Source of the DNA: a virus
Virus record (IMG/VR): IMGVR_UViG_3300025840_000323
Coordinates: 1 to 21,002 of that record
Length of the DNA stretch: 21,002 bases
Strand: one strand, 5' to 3'
Below, piece by piece: positions 6,952 to 13,941 of the stretch. Both the position numbers and the translations under genes were made by a program. The stretch's first letter is position 1. Each line of letters begins with the position of its first letter. A model generated the notes under the pieces. The model was not told the origin of the DNA. It did no database searches and worked only from the letters and a program-made list of their open reading frames with translations.

Positions 6952-9900
6952 ATGTCTAATACTATTAAAATAAGAAGAGGGAGTGGTGTACCTACTGCAA
7001 GTGATTTTGCTGAATACGAATTAGCTTATGACTATACTGGTAACGACTTATATGTAAAAGTTGGTACTAATATGGTTAAGGTTAATTCTGAAGGTTCAGG
7101 TACAGTAACTAATGTAGTTGCTGGAAATGGTCTTTCTGGAGGTGGAACTGTTACTGCTACTTTAGATTTAGATTTTAGTGAATTAACAGATATGACTTCT
7201 GATATATCTGGTACTACTGAATTTATCTTACAGAACGGAACCACAGAATCACGTAAAGCAGCTAGTGAAATAAAGCTTACTGCTTTTGATGCAACAGGTT
7301 TTAGCATTGCTGGTACAGTAGATACAAGCGGTACTCCAGCAGCTAGTGAATATGCACGATTTACAGATAACAATACCATTGAAGGTAGAAGTTATTCTGC
7401 AGTTCGCAATGATTTAGGTCTTAATATTGGTAGCGATGTATTGGCTTACAATGCTGATGTTCAAACCATTGCAGCTTTAAATCCAACTGTTACCGAAGAT
7501 GGTAAGGTGTTGTCTTGGAATGAAGGTAATGAAGCATATGAATTAGTAGACCAATCCTCTGGTACTATTACTTCTGTTCAAAGTATGACTAATGATTATG
7601 TTTTGACAGCTAGCGGTAGCACAACGCTTCAAGGAGAATCTAATTTAAGATTTGCTGGACAATATTTATCTATACAAGGTAACGACCCATCAAACACATA
7701 CGGCGTAAAAGAAAAACTCAGAATACATAGAAGTGGTACTAATACTGATAGACAATTACAAATCTATGAAATGCGTCATAGTGGTGGTAGAGAGTTTTTA
7801 CAAACATTTAATCTTGATATAACTACTGATAATTCTTCAGGATATACTTATACACAAGGAAGTTATGGTGGTTCATCATATATAGAATTTGACAATGCAG
7901 GTGCATTAAAATTTTACAATGATAGTGGCGTAGCAAGTGGAAGTAGAAATGCTATAACTCCATCTTTATCAATGTGGATTAGTTATGATAACGATATTTT
8001 AATGACTGGAAAGTTAGGAATTGGTTGGACTTCTGGAGTACCTAATAGAGCATTAGATGTTAAAGGCGGTATAGAGTTGTCTCTAGATGATAACGCAATA
8101 GATACAAATAATTTTACTTTAAGAAGAGGCACAGGTGGAGTAGGGCATTTAGACGCTCCTGGAAATATTAGACTTAATATTGATGCAAACAATAATCAAA
8201 CAAATGCTTTTTTTGAAATATGTGCTAACGCTAGTACAACCCCTGTATTTAAAGTAGGAGAAACTGGAATTGTAACTACTGGTACTTGGCAAGGTTCAGC
8301 TGTGGGATTAGCTTACGGCGGTACTGGTGCTACAAGTGCAGCTGGTGCTAGAGTTAACTTACAATTAGGTGATTTAGCATTGTTAGATAATGCATCTATA
8401 TCTGATGTTACTGGTTTACAAACTGCATTAGATGGAAAAGTACCAACATCAAGAACTATTAGTGGTGTAGGATTAACTGGAACTGGAAGTTTAGCTTCTG
8501 ATAGAACATTTATTGTAGATTATTTAGCAGCAATTGATGATAGAGATGTTAAACCTAATGCTATTACAACAAGTGGTAGAAAACAAGTAAGAGCATACTT
8601 CACATCATTAGGTGGATTAACTGGTACTGCTAATAATAATTATCAAGATTTATTAGTCTTATCTACATATTCAGACGGCACTGGTGGAGATGTTAATGCT
8701 TTAGCATTTGACAAATCAGAACAAAAAATTAGACATTATTTAGCAGACCAAAGTGCTACAACCTGGGGTACTGCAAAAACTATTGCTTATACAGATAGCA
8801 CAATGACTGGTACTTGGCAAGGTACAGCTATAAATGCTACTTATATAGGAAATCTACCAGCGAGTAAAATTACATCTGGTGCATTTGATATAGATAGACT
8901 TCCTACTGCAGCGGTTACTAACGGCGATACTGATAATGTTCCAACTGCAGACCACGTATACGATTTTGTTACAGGACAAGGATATTTAACTTCGTCTTCA
9001 ACTCAATCTAAATATTTAAGAAGTGATACTGCAGATACAGCAAGTGGAGCTCTTACTTTTACTAATCGTGTAACTATTTCAGATGCTGGAGCAGACGGAC
9101 TTCATTTAAATCAAGATACTGGAACAACTACAAATTCTAATAGATTGTTTTTTACTGGAGGTTATGGCTCTTGTATTATGCAAGAAAATGATGATTTAAG
9201 TTTTAGAACTGGTGCAACGGTAGGAAGCTCAAGTGGTACTGAAAGATTTAAGATTAACAACAATGGTACTGTTACTGTAGTAGGAAGTCAAGTTATTGGA
9301 GGAGCTTTAACTGCTAATTTTGGTGCAGTATTTAATGAAACTGCTAATGATTCTAATTTTAGAGTAGAAAGTGTTGGTAACCCTCATATGTTGAGTATTG
9401 ATGCATCAACTAATAGAGTGGGAATTGGTACTGGTTCTCCGTCTTATACTTTAGATGTTAGTGGAACTGGTAGATTTACTGGTCATGTGGATTTTGACAG
9501 CACGATAACTATAGATTCTGTTCTTTATGGAAATCAAATTGATTTGACAGGTGAATTAAACTTTACAGGAAATGGTAATAAAGTTATAGATGTACAAACT
9601 TTAGAAGGAAATAATTATTTATTAATTAGACATCATAATCCTGTTGGTAATTTATTTGAAAATGCTTTAAAGCTTACTGCTAATGGTAGTGCAGAGCTTT
9701 ATTATAATAATAGTAAAAAATTTGAAACTACCAATACGGGTGTAACTGTAACTGGTAATATAGCAGTAACTGGAACAGTAGACGGAAGAGACATTGCTTC
9801 TGATGGAAGTAAGTTAGACGGAATAGAAAGTGGAGCTACTGCAGACCAAACTAAATCTGATATAGATGCTTTAGGTATTAATGCTACAACATTAGACGGA

Positions 9901-11577
9901 TACGATTCATCAAGATTATTTAGAAGACAAGGAGCTTCCTCTGCTACAGTAGGTCCAGGTTGGATGACAGTAGCTACCAACACAAGTGGTAGACAAGCTG
10001 GAGAAATATTAGTTACAGACGGAGATTCTGGCGACCACGGATTTATTAGAATACATTGGTTGAGAAGTTATCAAGACAGCAATTTTACTGTTATTAATTG
10101 TGGTGGACACAATAATAGAATTACTGGTGTTAGAGTATTAAGTCAAGATAGTGATAATACTTATGGAGAAAAAATTCTTCAGGTTTATGTAACAGCAAAT
10201 TCTTCCTATGATGTAAAGATATTTCGTATGGGAGATGATGCTCATTATGGCGACCATACAGTACACACACCTACAATAGAAAATACTATTAGTGGTTATT
10301 CTGTGCACGGACAACAATTAGAAAATTTAAGTGCTTATGGTTTTGCACACGAAGAAGGAATACAAGCTGGTGGAAATATGCAAGCAGATAGGATGTACAC
10401 TAGTACTGGAACTGTAGCATTTCCAGCTTACAGTTTTGAACCAGATACCAATACTGGTTTTTATCGAAAAGCAGCAGACCAAATAGGTTTTGTTACTGCT
10501 GGAGAAGAACAAATGTATCTAGCAGATGGTTCATTACACATTGCACAACCAGTGAGATTTCAATTTGCTAATGACCAAAGAATTTATGATGATAGTGGCG
10601 GTGGTTTAGCAGTAGGTGCACAATCTCACAAATTGACGTTATATGCAGGTAGTACTGATGGTACTATTCAGTTTAAAGATGGTGGTAGAAATGGAACTGT
10701 TAGAGCTACAATAAGTGGTGGCGGTGTATATCAATGGGGCTCTGCAGCAGCACATGGTACATTAACTTGGGATACTGGTAAAGCAATAGTAGCAGGTTTA
10801 TCTGAAAATAGTTTAGAATTAAGAAGTACAAATACTTCTGATATGATTGCTATAGAAAATAATCAGACACGTTTTATAGCTGATGGTACTGAAAGAATGC
10901 GAGTAAATGGTAATGGTTTAGATTTAAGTTTTACTAGTGTAAATAAGATTGTAATGCCAGCAGCTATAAGTAGAGATAAATATAGAGTTTGGAATAGTAG
11001 CTTCTATACAATAGGTATGGACGCAAGTTATACTTTTGGTGGTATAGGTAGTGACTATGTTATGACCTTCCAAATGAACGATAGTAATACAAGAGGTTTC
11101 TGGTGGGGAGATGACCAACATCCTAAGACACAAGGTGCTATGGCTTTAACTACTAATGGTAAGTTAACAGTAGCACATAGTGTAAGACTAGGATATGGAG
11201 AAGGTGACACAACAACGCCAGGTGCAACTTATAGATTAGATGTAAGTGGTAGCATTGGAGCAACAGCAGATGTTGTAGCTTATATATCATCTGATAAAAG
11301 ATTAAAAGACAATATTCAAAATATTGCAAATCCATTAGATAAATTAAATAAACTTAATGGTGTAGAATTTGATTGGAATGACAAGCAAGACTTGTATAAA
11401 GGACACGATATTGGTGTTATAGCACAAGAGGTAGAAGAAGTATTACCTGAAATTGTGGATACAAGAGAAGATGGTCATAAGGCAGTTAAATATGATAGAA
11501 TGGTTGCTTTGTTAATTGAAGCAGTCAAAGAACAACAAAAACAAATTAACAAATTAGAGGAGAAGTTAAATGGCTAA
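6952..11577 (+). CDS. Giant tail fibre / receptor-binding protein with S74 chaperone domain
   Basis: A 1541-residue protein, the largest gene here. Residues 3-45 form a second Mtd-like N-terminal domain (TIKIRRGSGVPTASDF, then YTGNDLYVKVG). The body is beta-rich, with collagen-like or trimeric-fibre motifs (AGNGLSGGGTV near 60; YGGTGATSAAGARVNLQLGD near 450; TGTWQGSAV and TGTWQGTAI as repeated modules near 445 and 620) and several lectin-like or beta-helix stretches. The segment near residues 1000-1130 (GDSGDHGFIRIHW, ITGVRVLSQDSDNTYG, DVKIFRMGDDAHYGDH) looks like a compact receptor-type domain. The C-terminal 95 residues are a peptidase S74 intramolecular chaperone. It overlaps the next gene by 8 bases. 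It is the likely host-range determinant. Confidence 0.9.
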   Translation: MSNTIKIRRGSGVPTASDFAEYELAYDYTGNDLYVKVGTNMVKVNSEGSGTVTNVVAGNGLSGGGTVTATLDLDFSELTDMTSDISGTTEFILQNGTTESRKAASEIKLTAFDATGFSIAGTVDTSGTPAASEYARFTDNNTIEGRSYSAVRNDLGLNIGSDVLAYNADVQTIAALNPTVTEDGKVLSWNEGNEAYELVDQSSGTITSVQSMTNDYVLTASGSTTLQGESNLRFAGQYLSIQGNDPSNTYGVKEKLRIHRSGTNTDRQLQIYEMRHSGGREFLQTFNLDITTDNSSGYTYTQGSYGGSSYIEFDNAGALKFYNDSGVASGSRNAITPSLSMWISYDNDILMTGKLGIGWTSGVPNRALDVKGGIELSLDDNAIDTNNFTLRRGTGGVGHLDAPGNIRLNIDANNNQTNAFFEICANASTTPVFKVGETGIVTTGTWQGSAVGLAYGGTGATSAAGARVNLQLGDLALLDNASISDVTGLQTALDGKVPTSRTISGVGLTGTGSLASDRTFIVDYLAAIDDRDVKPNAITTSGRKQVRAYFTSLGGLTGTANNNYQDLLVLSTYSDGTGGDVNALAFDKSEQKIRHYLADQSATTWGTAKTIAYTDSTMTGTWQGTAINATYIGNLPASKITSGAFDIDRLPTAAVTNGDTDNVPTADHVYDFVTGQGYLTSSSTQSKYLRSDTADTASGALTFTNRVTISDAGADGLHLNQDTGTTTNSNRLFFTGGYGSCIMQENDDLSFRTGATVGSSSGTERFKINNNGTVTVVGSQVIGGALTANFGAVFNETANDSNFRVESVGNPHMLSIDASTNRVGIGTGSPSYTLDVSGTGRFTGHVDFDSTITIDSVLYGNQIDLTGELNFTGNGNKVIDVQTLEGNNYLLIRHHNPVGNLFENALKLTANGSAELYYNNSKKFETTNTGVTVTGNIAVTGTVDGRDIASDGSKLDGIESGATADQTKSDIDALGINATTLDGYDSSRLFRRQGASSATVGPGWMTVATNTSGRQAGEILVTDGDSGDHGFIRIHWLRSYQDSNFTVINCGGHNNRITGVRVLSQDSDNTYGEKILQVYVTANSSYDVKIFRMGDDAHYGDHTVHTPTIENTISGYSVHGQQLENLSAYGFAHEEGIQAGGNMQADRMYTSTGTVAFPAYSFEPDTNTGFYRKAADQIGFVTAGEEQMYLADGSLHIAQPVRFQFANDQRIYDDSGGGLAVGAQSHKLTLYAGSTDGTIQFKDGGRNGTVRATISGGGVYQWGSAAAHGTLTWDTGKAIVAGLSENSLELRSTNTSDMIAIENNQTRFIADGTERMRVNGNGLDLSFTSVNKIVMPAAISRDKYRVWNSSFYTIGMDASYTFGGIGSDYVMTFQMNDSNTRGFWWGDDQHPKTQGAMALTTNGKLTVAHSVRLGYGEGDTTTPGATYRLDVSGSIGATADVVAYISSDKRLKDNIQNIANPLDKLNKLNGVEFDWNDKQDLYKGHDIGVIAQEVEEVLPEIVDTREDGHKAVKYDRMVALLIEAVKEQQKQINKLEEKLNG
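11290..11577 (+). other. Peptidase S74 autocleaving chaperone domain of the fibre
   Basis: The C-terminus begins SDKRLKDNI at residue 1447 and continues through NGVEFDWND, GHDIGVIAQEVEEVLPEIV, AVKYDRMVALLIEAVKEQ and a short coiled-coil end. This is the standard order of the S74 domain. Ser1447 and Lys1452 correspond in spacing to the Ser-Lys dyad described for endosialidase-type chaperones. Cleavage is expected just before Ser1447, releasing a 95-residue piece after trimerisation. The recognition is strong; cleavage in this phage is inferred. Confidence 0.92.
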
Positions 11578-11824
11578 AGTAATAAGTGCAGTAGAAGCTG
11601 TAGCAGTAGAATCAGTTGAATCACCAAAAATGGTATCAATTAAACATACAAGAGTTATGAAAAATCCAAATGGTAATGATGTTACTGTTTTAGATTGGGA
11701 AGAAACTAAAGATGTTGATTCAGCTATTTCAGATTGTGAAGCAATGAAAGCTAATTTAGAAGCACAGCTTGCAGAGTGTGAAGCAGAATTAGCAGACTAT
11801 ATAGCAATAAGAGACGCTGAGTAG
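11570..11824 (+). CDS. Small helical protein after the fibre gene
   Basis: An 84-residue protein. The N-terminal half is a Val/Ala/Glu-rich stretch followed by a short beta-like part (IKHTRVMKNPNGNDVTVLDW). Residues about 45-80 are an acidic coiled coil with two Cys (SDCEAMKANLEAQLAECEAEL). The ATG lies 8 bases inside the fibre gene (ATGGCTAA overlap) with GAGGAG upstream, so initiation is both coupled and Shine-Dalgarno driven. A small helical protein right after an S74 fibre could be a fibre-associated chaperone or a tip component. No family is recognised and the function is not assigned. Confidence 0.65.
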   Translation: MAKVISAVEAVAVESVESPKMVSIKHTRVMKNPNGNDVTVLDWEETKDVDSAISDCEAMKANLEAQLAECEAELADYIAIRDAE

Positions 11825-11827
11825 TAA

Positions 11828-12445
11828 ATGGCTTTACCAGCATCAGGACCAATTAGTATTAATGATATATATACTGAAACAGGTAATGAGAACGAATTTA
11901 ATGCTTCGTTAAAAAATATATCTGATGGTACGTTTGTAACTATAAACACTGTTAATCCAGCAGCAAATAGACCAGATGGCGTTGCACCGCATGCAATGTC
12001 TGAGTTTTATAGTTACGACCACGACTTAACTTCTTCTTCTTGGGGAAGTAGTTGGAGTGCTGGTAACCAAACTTATGAGGCTAATCCAGGTACTACAAAT
12101 TATTTTAACAGAAGTATTACATTTAGTGGATTTACTTCTGATGTGATAGACGTATACTTTACTCTAAATAGTGGAGTAGTTAGAGGTGGTCTTTCAGTGG
12201 CAACATCGACGTCTGCATTTCCAACTAATAGTGCAACATACTATAGTGTAGGTAGTAGTACTGGACAATTTACTACATCAATTAGTATAAATGGTAGCGG
12301 TACATTGTATTGTAGATTTAAGTATATACAACATAGCTCGTTATATGAAACAAGCAATAGAACAATTAAAATAGTAGCAGACGGAGAAACAACACCAGGA
12401 TTTAATTTAATTCTATTTGATGATAGTGGTGGAGGTTTCCCATAG
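11828..12445 (+). CDS. Small beta-rich tail-associated protein (MALPxSGPISxND type)
   Basis: A 205-residue protein. The N-terminus MALPASGPISINDIYTETG and the stretch ending HAMSEFYSYD (about residues 55-64) form a short module that I recall at the start of many tail and baseplate-associated proteins of marine phages. The remainder is a Ser/Thr/Tyr-rich beta region (about residues 70-190) likely to be a beta-sandwich. The protein ends DDSGGGFP. The start is 3 bases after the previous stop, with no strong Shine-Dalgarno. It is probably a fibre tip or tail-surface component, inferred from its fold-type composition and its position at the end of the fibre cassette. Confidence 0.65.
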   Translation: MALPASGPISINDIYTETGNENEFNASLKNISDGTFVTINTVNPAANRPDGVAPHAMSEFYSYDHDLTSSSWGSSWSAGNQTYEANPGTTNYFNRSITFSGFTSDVIDVYFTLNSGVVRGGLSVATSTSAFPTNSATYYSVGSSTGQFTTSISINGSGTLYCRFKYIQHSSLYETSNRTIKIVADGETTPGFNLILFDDSGGGFP

Positions 12446-12453
12446 GAACAATT

Positions 12454-12654
12454 ATGAAAGTTAGTGAATATAGAGAACAAATGACTGAAAGGGTAGCTGT
12501 AATAGAATCTCAAGTAATTGATATTTATCATGATATAAAAGAGATAAAACAATTACTAAAAGAGCAGAACGGAAGAGTACGTACTAATGAAAAAAACATT
12601 GCACGTATTATTACTGTTGGTGTAGTTATAGCTACCATATTAAGCATATTATAA
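12454..12654 (+). CDS. Putative holin-like protein with C-terminal membrane anchor (XhlA-like layout)
   Basis: A 66-residue protein. Residues 1-48 are a charged helix (REQMTERVAVIESQV, then DIKEIKQLLKEQNGRVRTNE) and residues 51-66 are a hydrophobic segment, RIITVGVVIATILSIL, reaching the C-terminus. The N-out helix plus single C-terminal membrane span is the layout of XhlA-like proteins and some pinholin partners. A Shine-Dalgarno (ATAGGAA) precedes the start. It may form part of the lysis apparatus, but an anchored virion or host-interaction protein is also possible. No separate endolysin gene was identified nearby. Confidence 0.6.
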   Translation: MKVSEYREQMTERVAVIESQVIDIYHDIKEIKQLLKEQNGRVRTNEKNIARIITVGVVIATILSIL

Positions 12655-12697
12655 AAAGTATTTGGAAAGAAGTTAAATAGGTATTAAATTTGACATC

Positions 12698-12838
12698 ATG
12701 CGTAAAGTATTCGGACCAACACAAACAAAACACACGAATGGTAAGAAGAAAACTCGTCAAGGAATGTCGAATAATACTAAATATGGAAATAAGATAAGTA
12801 AAAAGTATTATAAAAAACGTAGTAGAGGACAAGGATAA
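12698..12838 (+). CDS. 46-residue Lys/Arg-rich protein (KKKTRQG ... KRSRGQG)
   Basis: An ORF of 46 codons from ATG at 12698 to TAA at 12836-12838, sharing its last A with the next ATG (TAATG). It is very basic, with the motifs KKKTRQGMSNNTKYG and KKYYKKRSRGQG. I recall similar small basic proteins with TRQG and RGQG blocks in marine phage genomes; no search was made. The coding call rests on dense junctions, the motif pattern and basic composition like its neighbours. No strong Shine-Dalgarno is visible (weak TAGG far upstream). A nucleic-acid-binding role is plausible from charge only. Confidence 0.65.
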   Translation: MRKVFGPTQTKHTNGKKKTRQGMSNNTKYGNKISKKYYKKRSRGQG

Positions 12839-13125
12839 TGGCTGTTAAAAAAGATTCAAGACTAACTAGAGCTGGTGTAAGTGGTTATAATAAACCTAAA
12901 AGAACACCTAACCATCCTACAAAATCGCACGTAGTGGTAGCTAAGGTTGGAGAAACAAAAAAATTGATAAGATTTGGACAGCAAGGTGTAACAGGTGCTG
13001 GCAAGAATCCAAAGAGTAAAAAAGATAAAGCAAGACGTAAATCATATTATGCTAGACACAATGCACAAGATGCTAAACCAAGCAAATTAAGTGCTAGATA
13101 TTGGTCGCATAAAGTTAAATGGTAG
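12838..13125 (+). CDS. Conserved small basic phage protein (IRFGQQG ... SHKVKW)
   Basis: A 95-residue very basic protein. Residues 1-31 (SRLTRAGVSGYNKPKRTPNH) are Pro/Lys-rich. They are followed by a beta-type segment, VVVAKVGETKKLIRFGQQG, a Lys/Gly linker and a helical end, KARRKSYYARHNAQ ... ARYWSHKVKW. The combination of IRFGQQG, ARRKSYYARH and a terminal YWSHKVKW is, from memory, widespread in phages of marine bacteria and cyanobacteria, without an assigned function. The start overlaps the previous stop by one base. The stop is followed at once by the AGGAGG of the next gene. DNA or RNA binding is suggested by charge but not shown. Confidence 0.85.
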   Translation: MAVKKDSRLTRAGVSGYNKPKRTPNHPTKSHVVVAKVGETKKLIRFGQQGVTGAGKNPKSKKDKARRKSYYARHNAQDAKPSKLSARYWSHKVKW

Positions 13126-13137
13126 GAGGATAATACA

Positions 13138-13416
13138 ATGCCAATGGGAAAAGGAACATATGGTAGTCAAGTCGGTAAACCACCAAAAAGAAAGAATAGT
13201 ACTGACAATTACGCACAAAAACAAAGAGGTACAGGACAGAATAGTACAGACAATATGAATGATGGAGCTATTGATAGAAAATTATTTATGGATACTAAAC
13301 AAGGTAAAGATGAATTAAAACGATTAACAGAACAAAGTGCTGCAGTAATAGATGCAGAAAAGCGTGGAAAAATGCCAAAAGGTATAAAAAAATACGCAAA
13401 ACCAATGAGTAAATAA
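13138..13416 (+). CDS. Small basic protein of unknown function (MPMGKGTYGSQVGKPPKRK)
   Basis: A 92-residue protein. The N-terminus MPMGKGTYGSQVGKPPKRK is followed by a low-complexity polar stretch (DNYAQKQRGTGQNSTDN), then helical DGAIDRKLFMDTKQGKDELKRLTEQSAAVIDAEKRG and a basic tail. Initiation has a near-ideal Shine-Dalgarno (AGGAGG at 13124-13129, 8 bases before ATG), the best in this cluster. An in-frame ATG at 13144 is possible but less well spaced. The stop overlaps the next ATG (TAATG). The function is unknown; abundance and basic charge suggest a structural or nucleic-acid-associated role. Confidence 0.75.
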   Translation: MPMGKGTYGSQVGKPPKRKNSTDNYAQKQRGTGQNSTDNMNDGAIDRKLFMDTKQGKDELKRLTEQSAAVIDAEKRGKMPKGIKKYAKPMSK

Positions 13417-13553
13417 TGTTAAAGAAAGCTAAAACAGTAAGTTGGATGTGGGGTGGCAAACGCTATAAAGGAACTCTTATAAGAGAAACCAAAACACATA
13501 AATTTGCTAGAACGCATAACGGTAAAATTAAAAAAATAAAAAAAAATAATTAA
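13416..13553 (+). CDS. 45-residue basic protein with a possible small beta-barrel pattern
   Basis: An ORF of 45 codons from the TAATG overlap at 13416 to TAA at 13551-13553. The sequence has an aromatic/Gly start (VSWMWGGKRYKGTLIRET) followed by KTHKFARTHNGKIKKIKK, a short strand-turn-strand pattern with a Lys-rich end. The alternation GKRYKG and HNGKIKK suggests a small SH3- or KOW-like barrel, a weak inference. It lacks its own strong Shine-Dalgarno and is probably translated by re-initiation after the upstream gene. No function is assigned. Confidence 0.6.
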   Translation: MLKKAKTVSWMWGGKRYKGTLIRETKTHKFARTHNGKIKKIKKNN

Positions 13554-13576
13554 TAACATAATAGGAGACCAGTAAC

Positions 13577-13774
13577 ATGGCAAAAGAAAAAAAAGTAGAC
13601 CTAAGACAAGAAGCTGAGACTAAAATGCAAACTTTAGTTGAACAGCACAACATTCTTGTTGGAGAGATACAAGAAGCCCAAGGTAGATTGGGAGAAGTTA
13701 AACAAATGATTGTAGAGCATCAAGGATATATGAAAGGCCTAGAAGCTTGCAACAAAGATTGTGAGGTAAAATAA
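13577..13774 (+). CDS. Small coiled-coil protein with two C-terminal Cys
   Basis: A 65-residue protein, nearly all helical (LRQEAETKMQTLVEQHNILV, then QEAQGRLGEVKQMIVEHQ), ending LEACNKDCEVK. The start is supported by AATAGGAGACC upstream. The stop overlaps the next ATG (TAATG) so the following holin-like gene is probably coupled. No membrane segment or lipobox was seen, so a spanin is unlikely. The Cys pair could allow disulfide-linked dimers or metal binding, which is a guess. The function is unknown. Confidence 0.7.
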   Translation: MAKEKKVDLRQEAETKMQTLVEQHNILVGEIQEAQGRLGEVKQMIVEHQGYMKGLEACNKDCEVK

Positions 13775-13932
13775 TGGGACCAATATTAGGTAAGTTACTA
13801 ACTAGTTTAGGAACAGAGAAATTACTTACAGCTATTATCTTACACCTAGGTGACTATTTAGTGTTAAAGTCATCTAATAAGCTTGATGATAAGCTTTGGG
13901 GTGAAGTTAAAAAAGCGTTACATAAAAAATAG
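13774..13932 (+). CDS. 52-residue membrane-type protein, possible small holin
   Basis: An ORF of 52 codons from ATG at 13774 to TAG at 13930-13932. The N-terminal half is hydrophobic and amphipathic (MGPILGKLLTSLGTEKLL, then TAIILHLGDYLVLK). The end is charged, KLDDKLWGEVKKALHKK. I recall short phage holin-like proteins with a hydrophobic N-half and an NKLDDKL-type end, but no family search was done. The hydrophobic part is short for two full spans, so a single or amphipathic segment is likelier. The upstream overlap (TAATG) suggests coupling, and its stop overlaps the Shine-Dalgarno of the phosphoesterase gene. Confidence 0.6.
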   Translation: MGPILGKLLTSLGTEKLLTAIILHLGDYLVLKSSNKLDDKLWGEVKKALHKK

Positions 13933-13936
13933 GAGG
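13931..13936 (+). promoter_or_regulatory. Strong Shine-Dalgarno that fixes the TTG start of the phosphoesterase
   Basis: AGGAGG lies 5 bases before TTG at 13942-13944, and no ATG or GTG is found at suitable spacing. The strong site plausibly compensates for the weak start codon. Confidence 0.75.
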
Positions 13937-13941
13937 TTTCA

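Noticed and set aside
6247-7110. Diversity-generating retroelement suggested by Mtd-like N-terminal domains
   Set aside because: No reverse transcriptase, template repeat or variable repeat was seen; the Mtd-like domain alone is common on ordinary fibres.
12690-12695. TTGACA resembling a -35 promoter box before the 46-codon gene
   Set aside because: No TATAAT-like -10 element occurs at 16-18 bases, and the hexamer overlaps the start region of the gene.
13530-13553. A-rich tract at the end of the 45-codon gene as a terminator
   Set aside because: No inverted repeat precedes it, and a strong Shine-Dalgarno for the next gene follows closely.
13843-13852. Palindrome CACCTAGGTG and the nearby AAGCTTGATGATAAGCTT
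   Set aside because: Short palindromes inside coding sequence that are explained by the encoded residues, with no companion elements.
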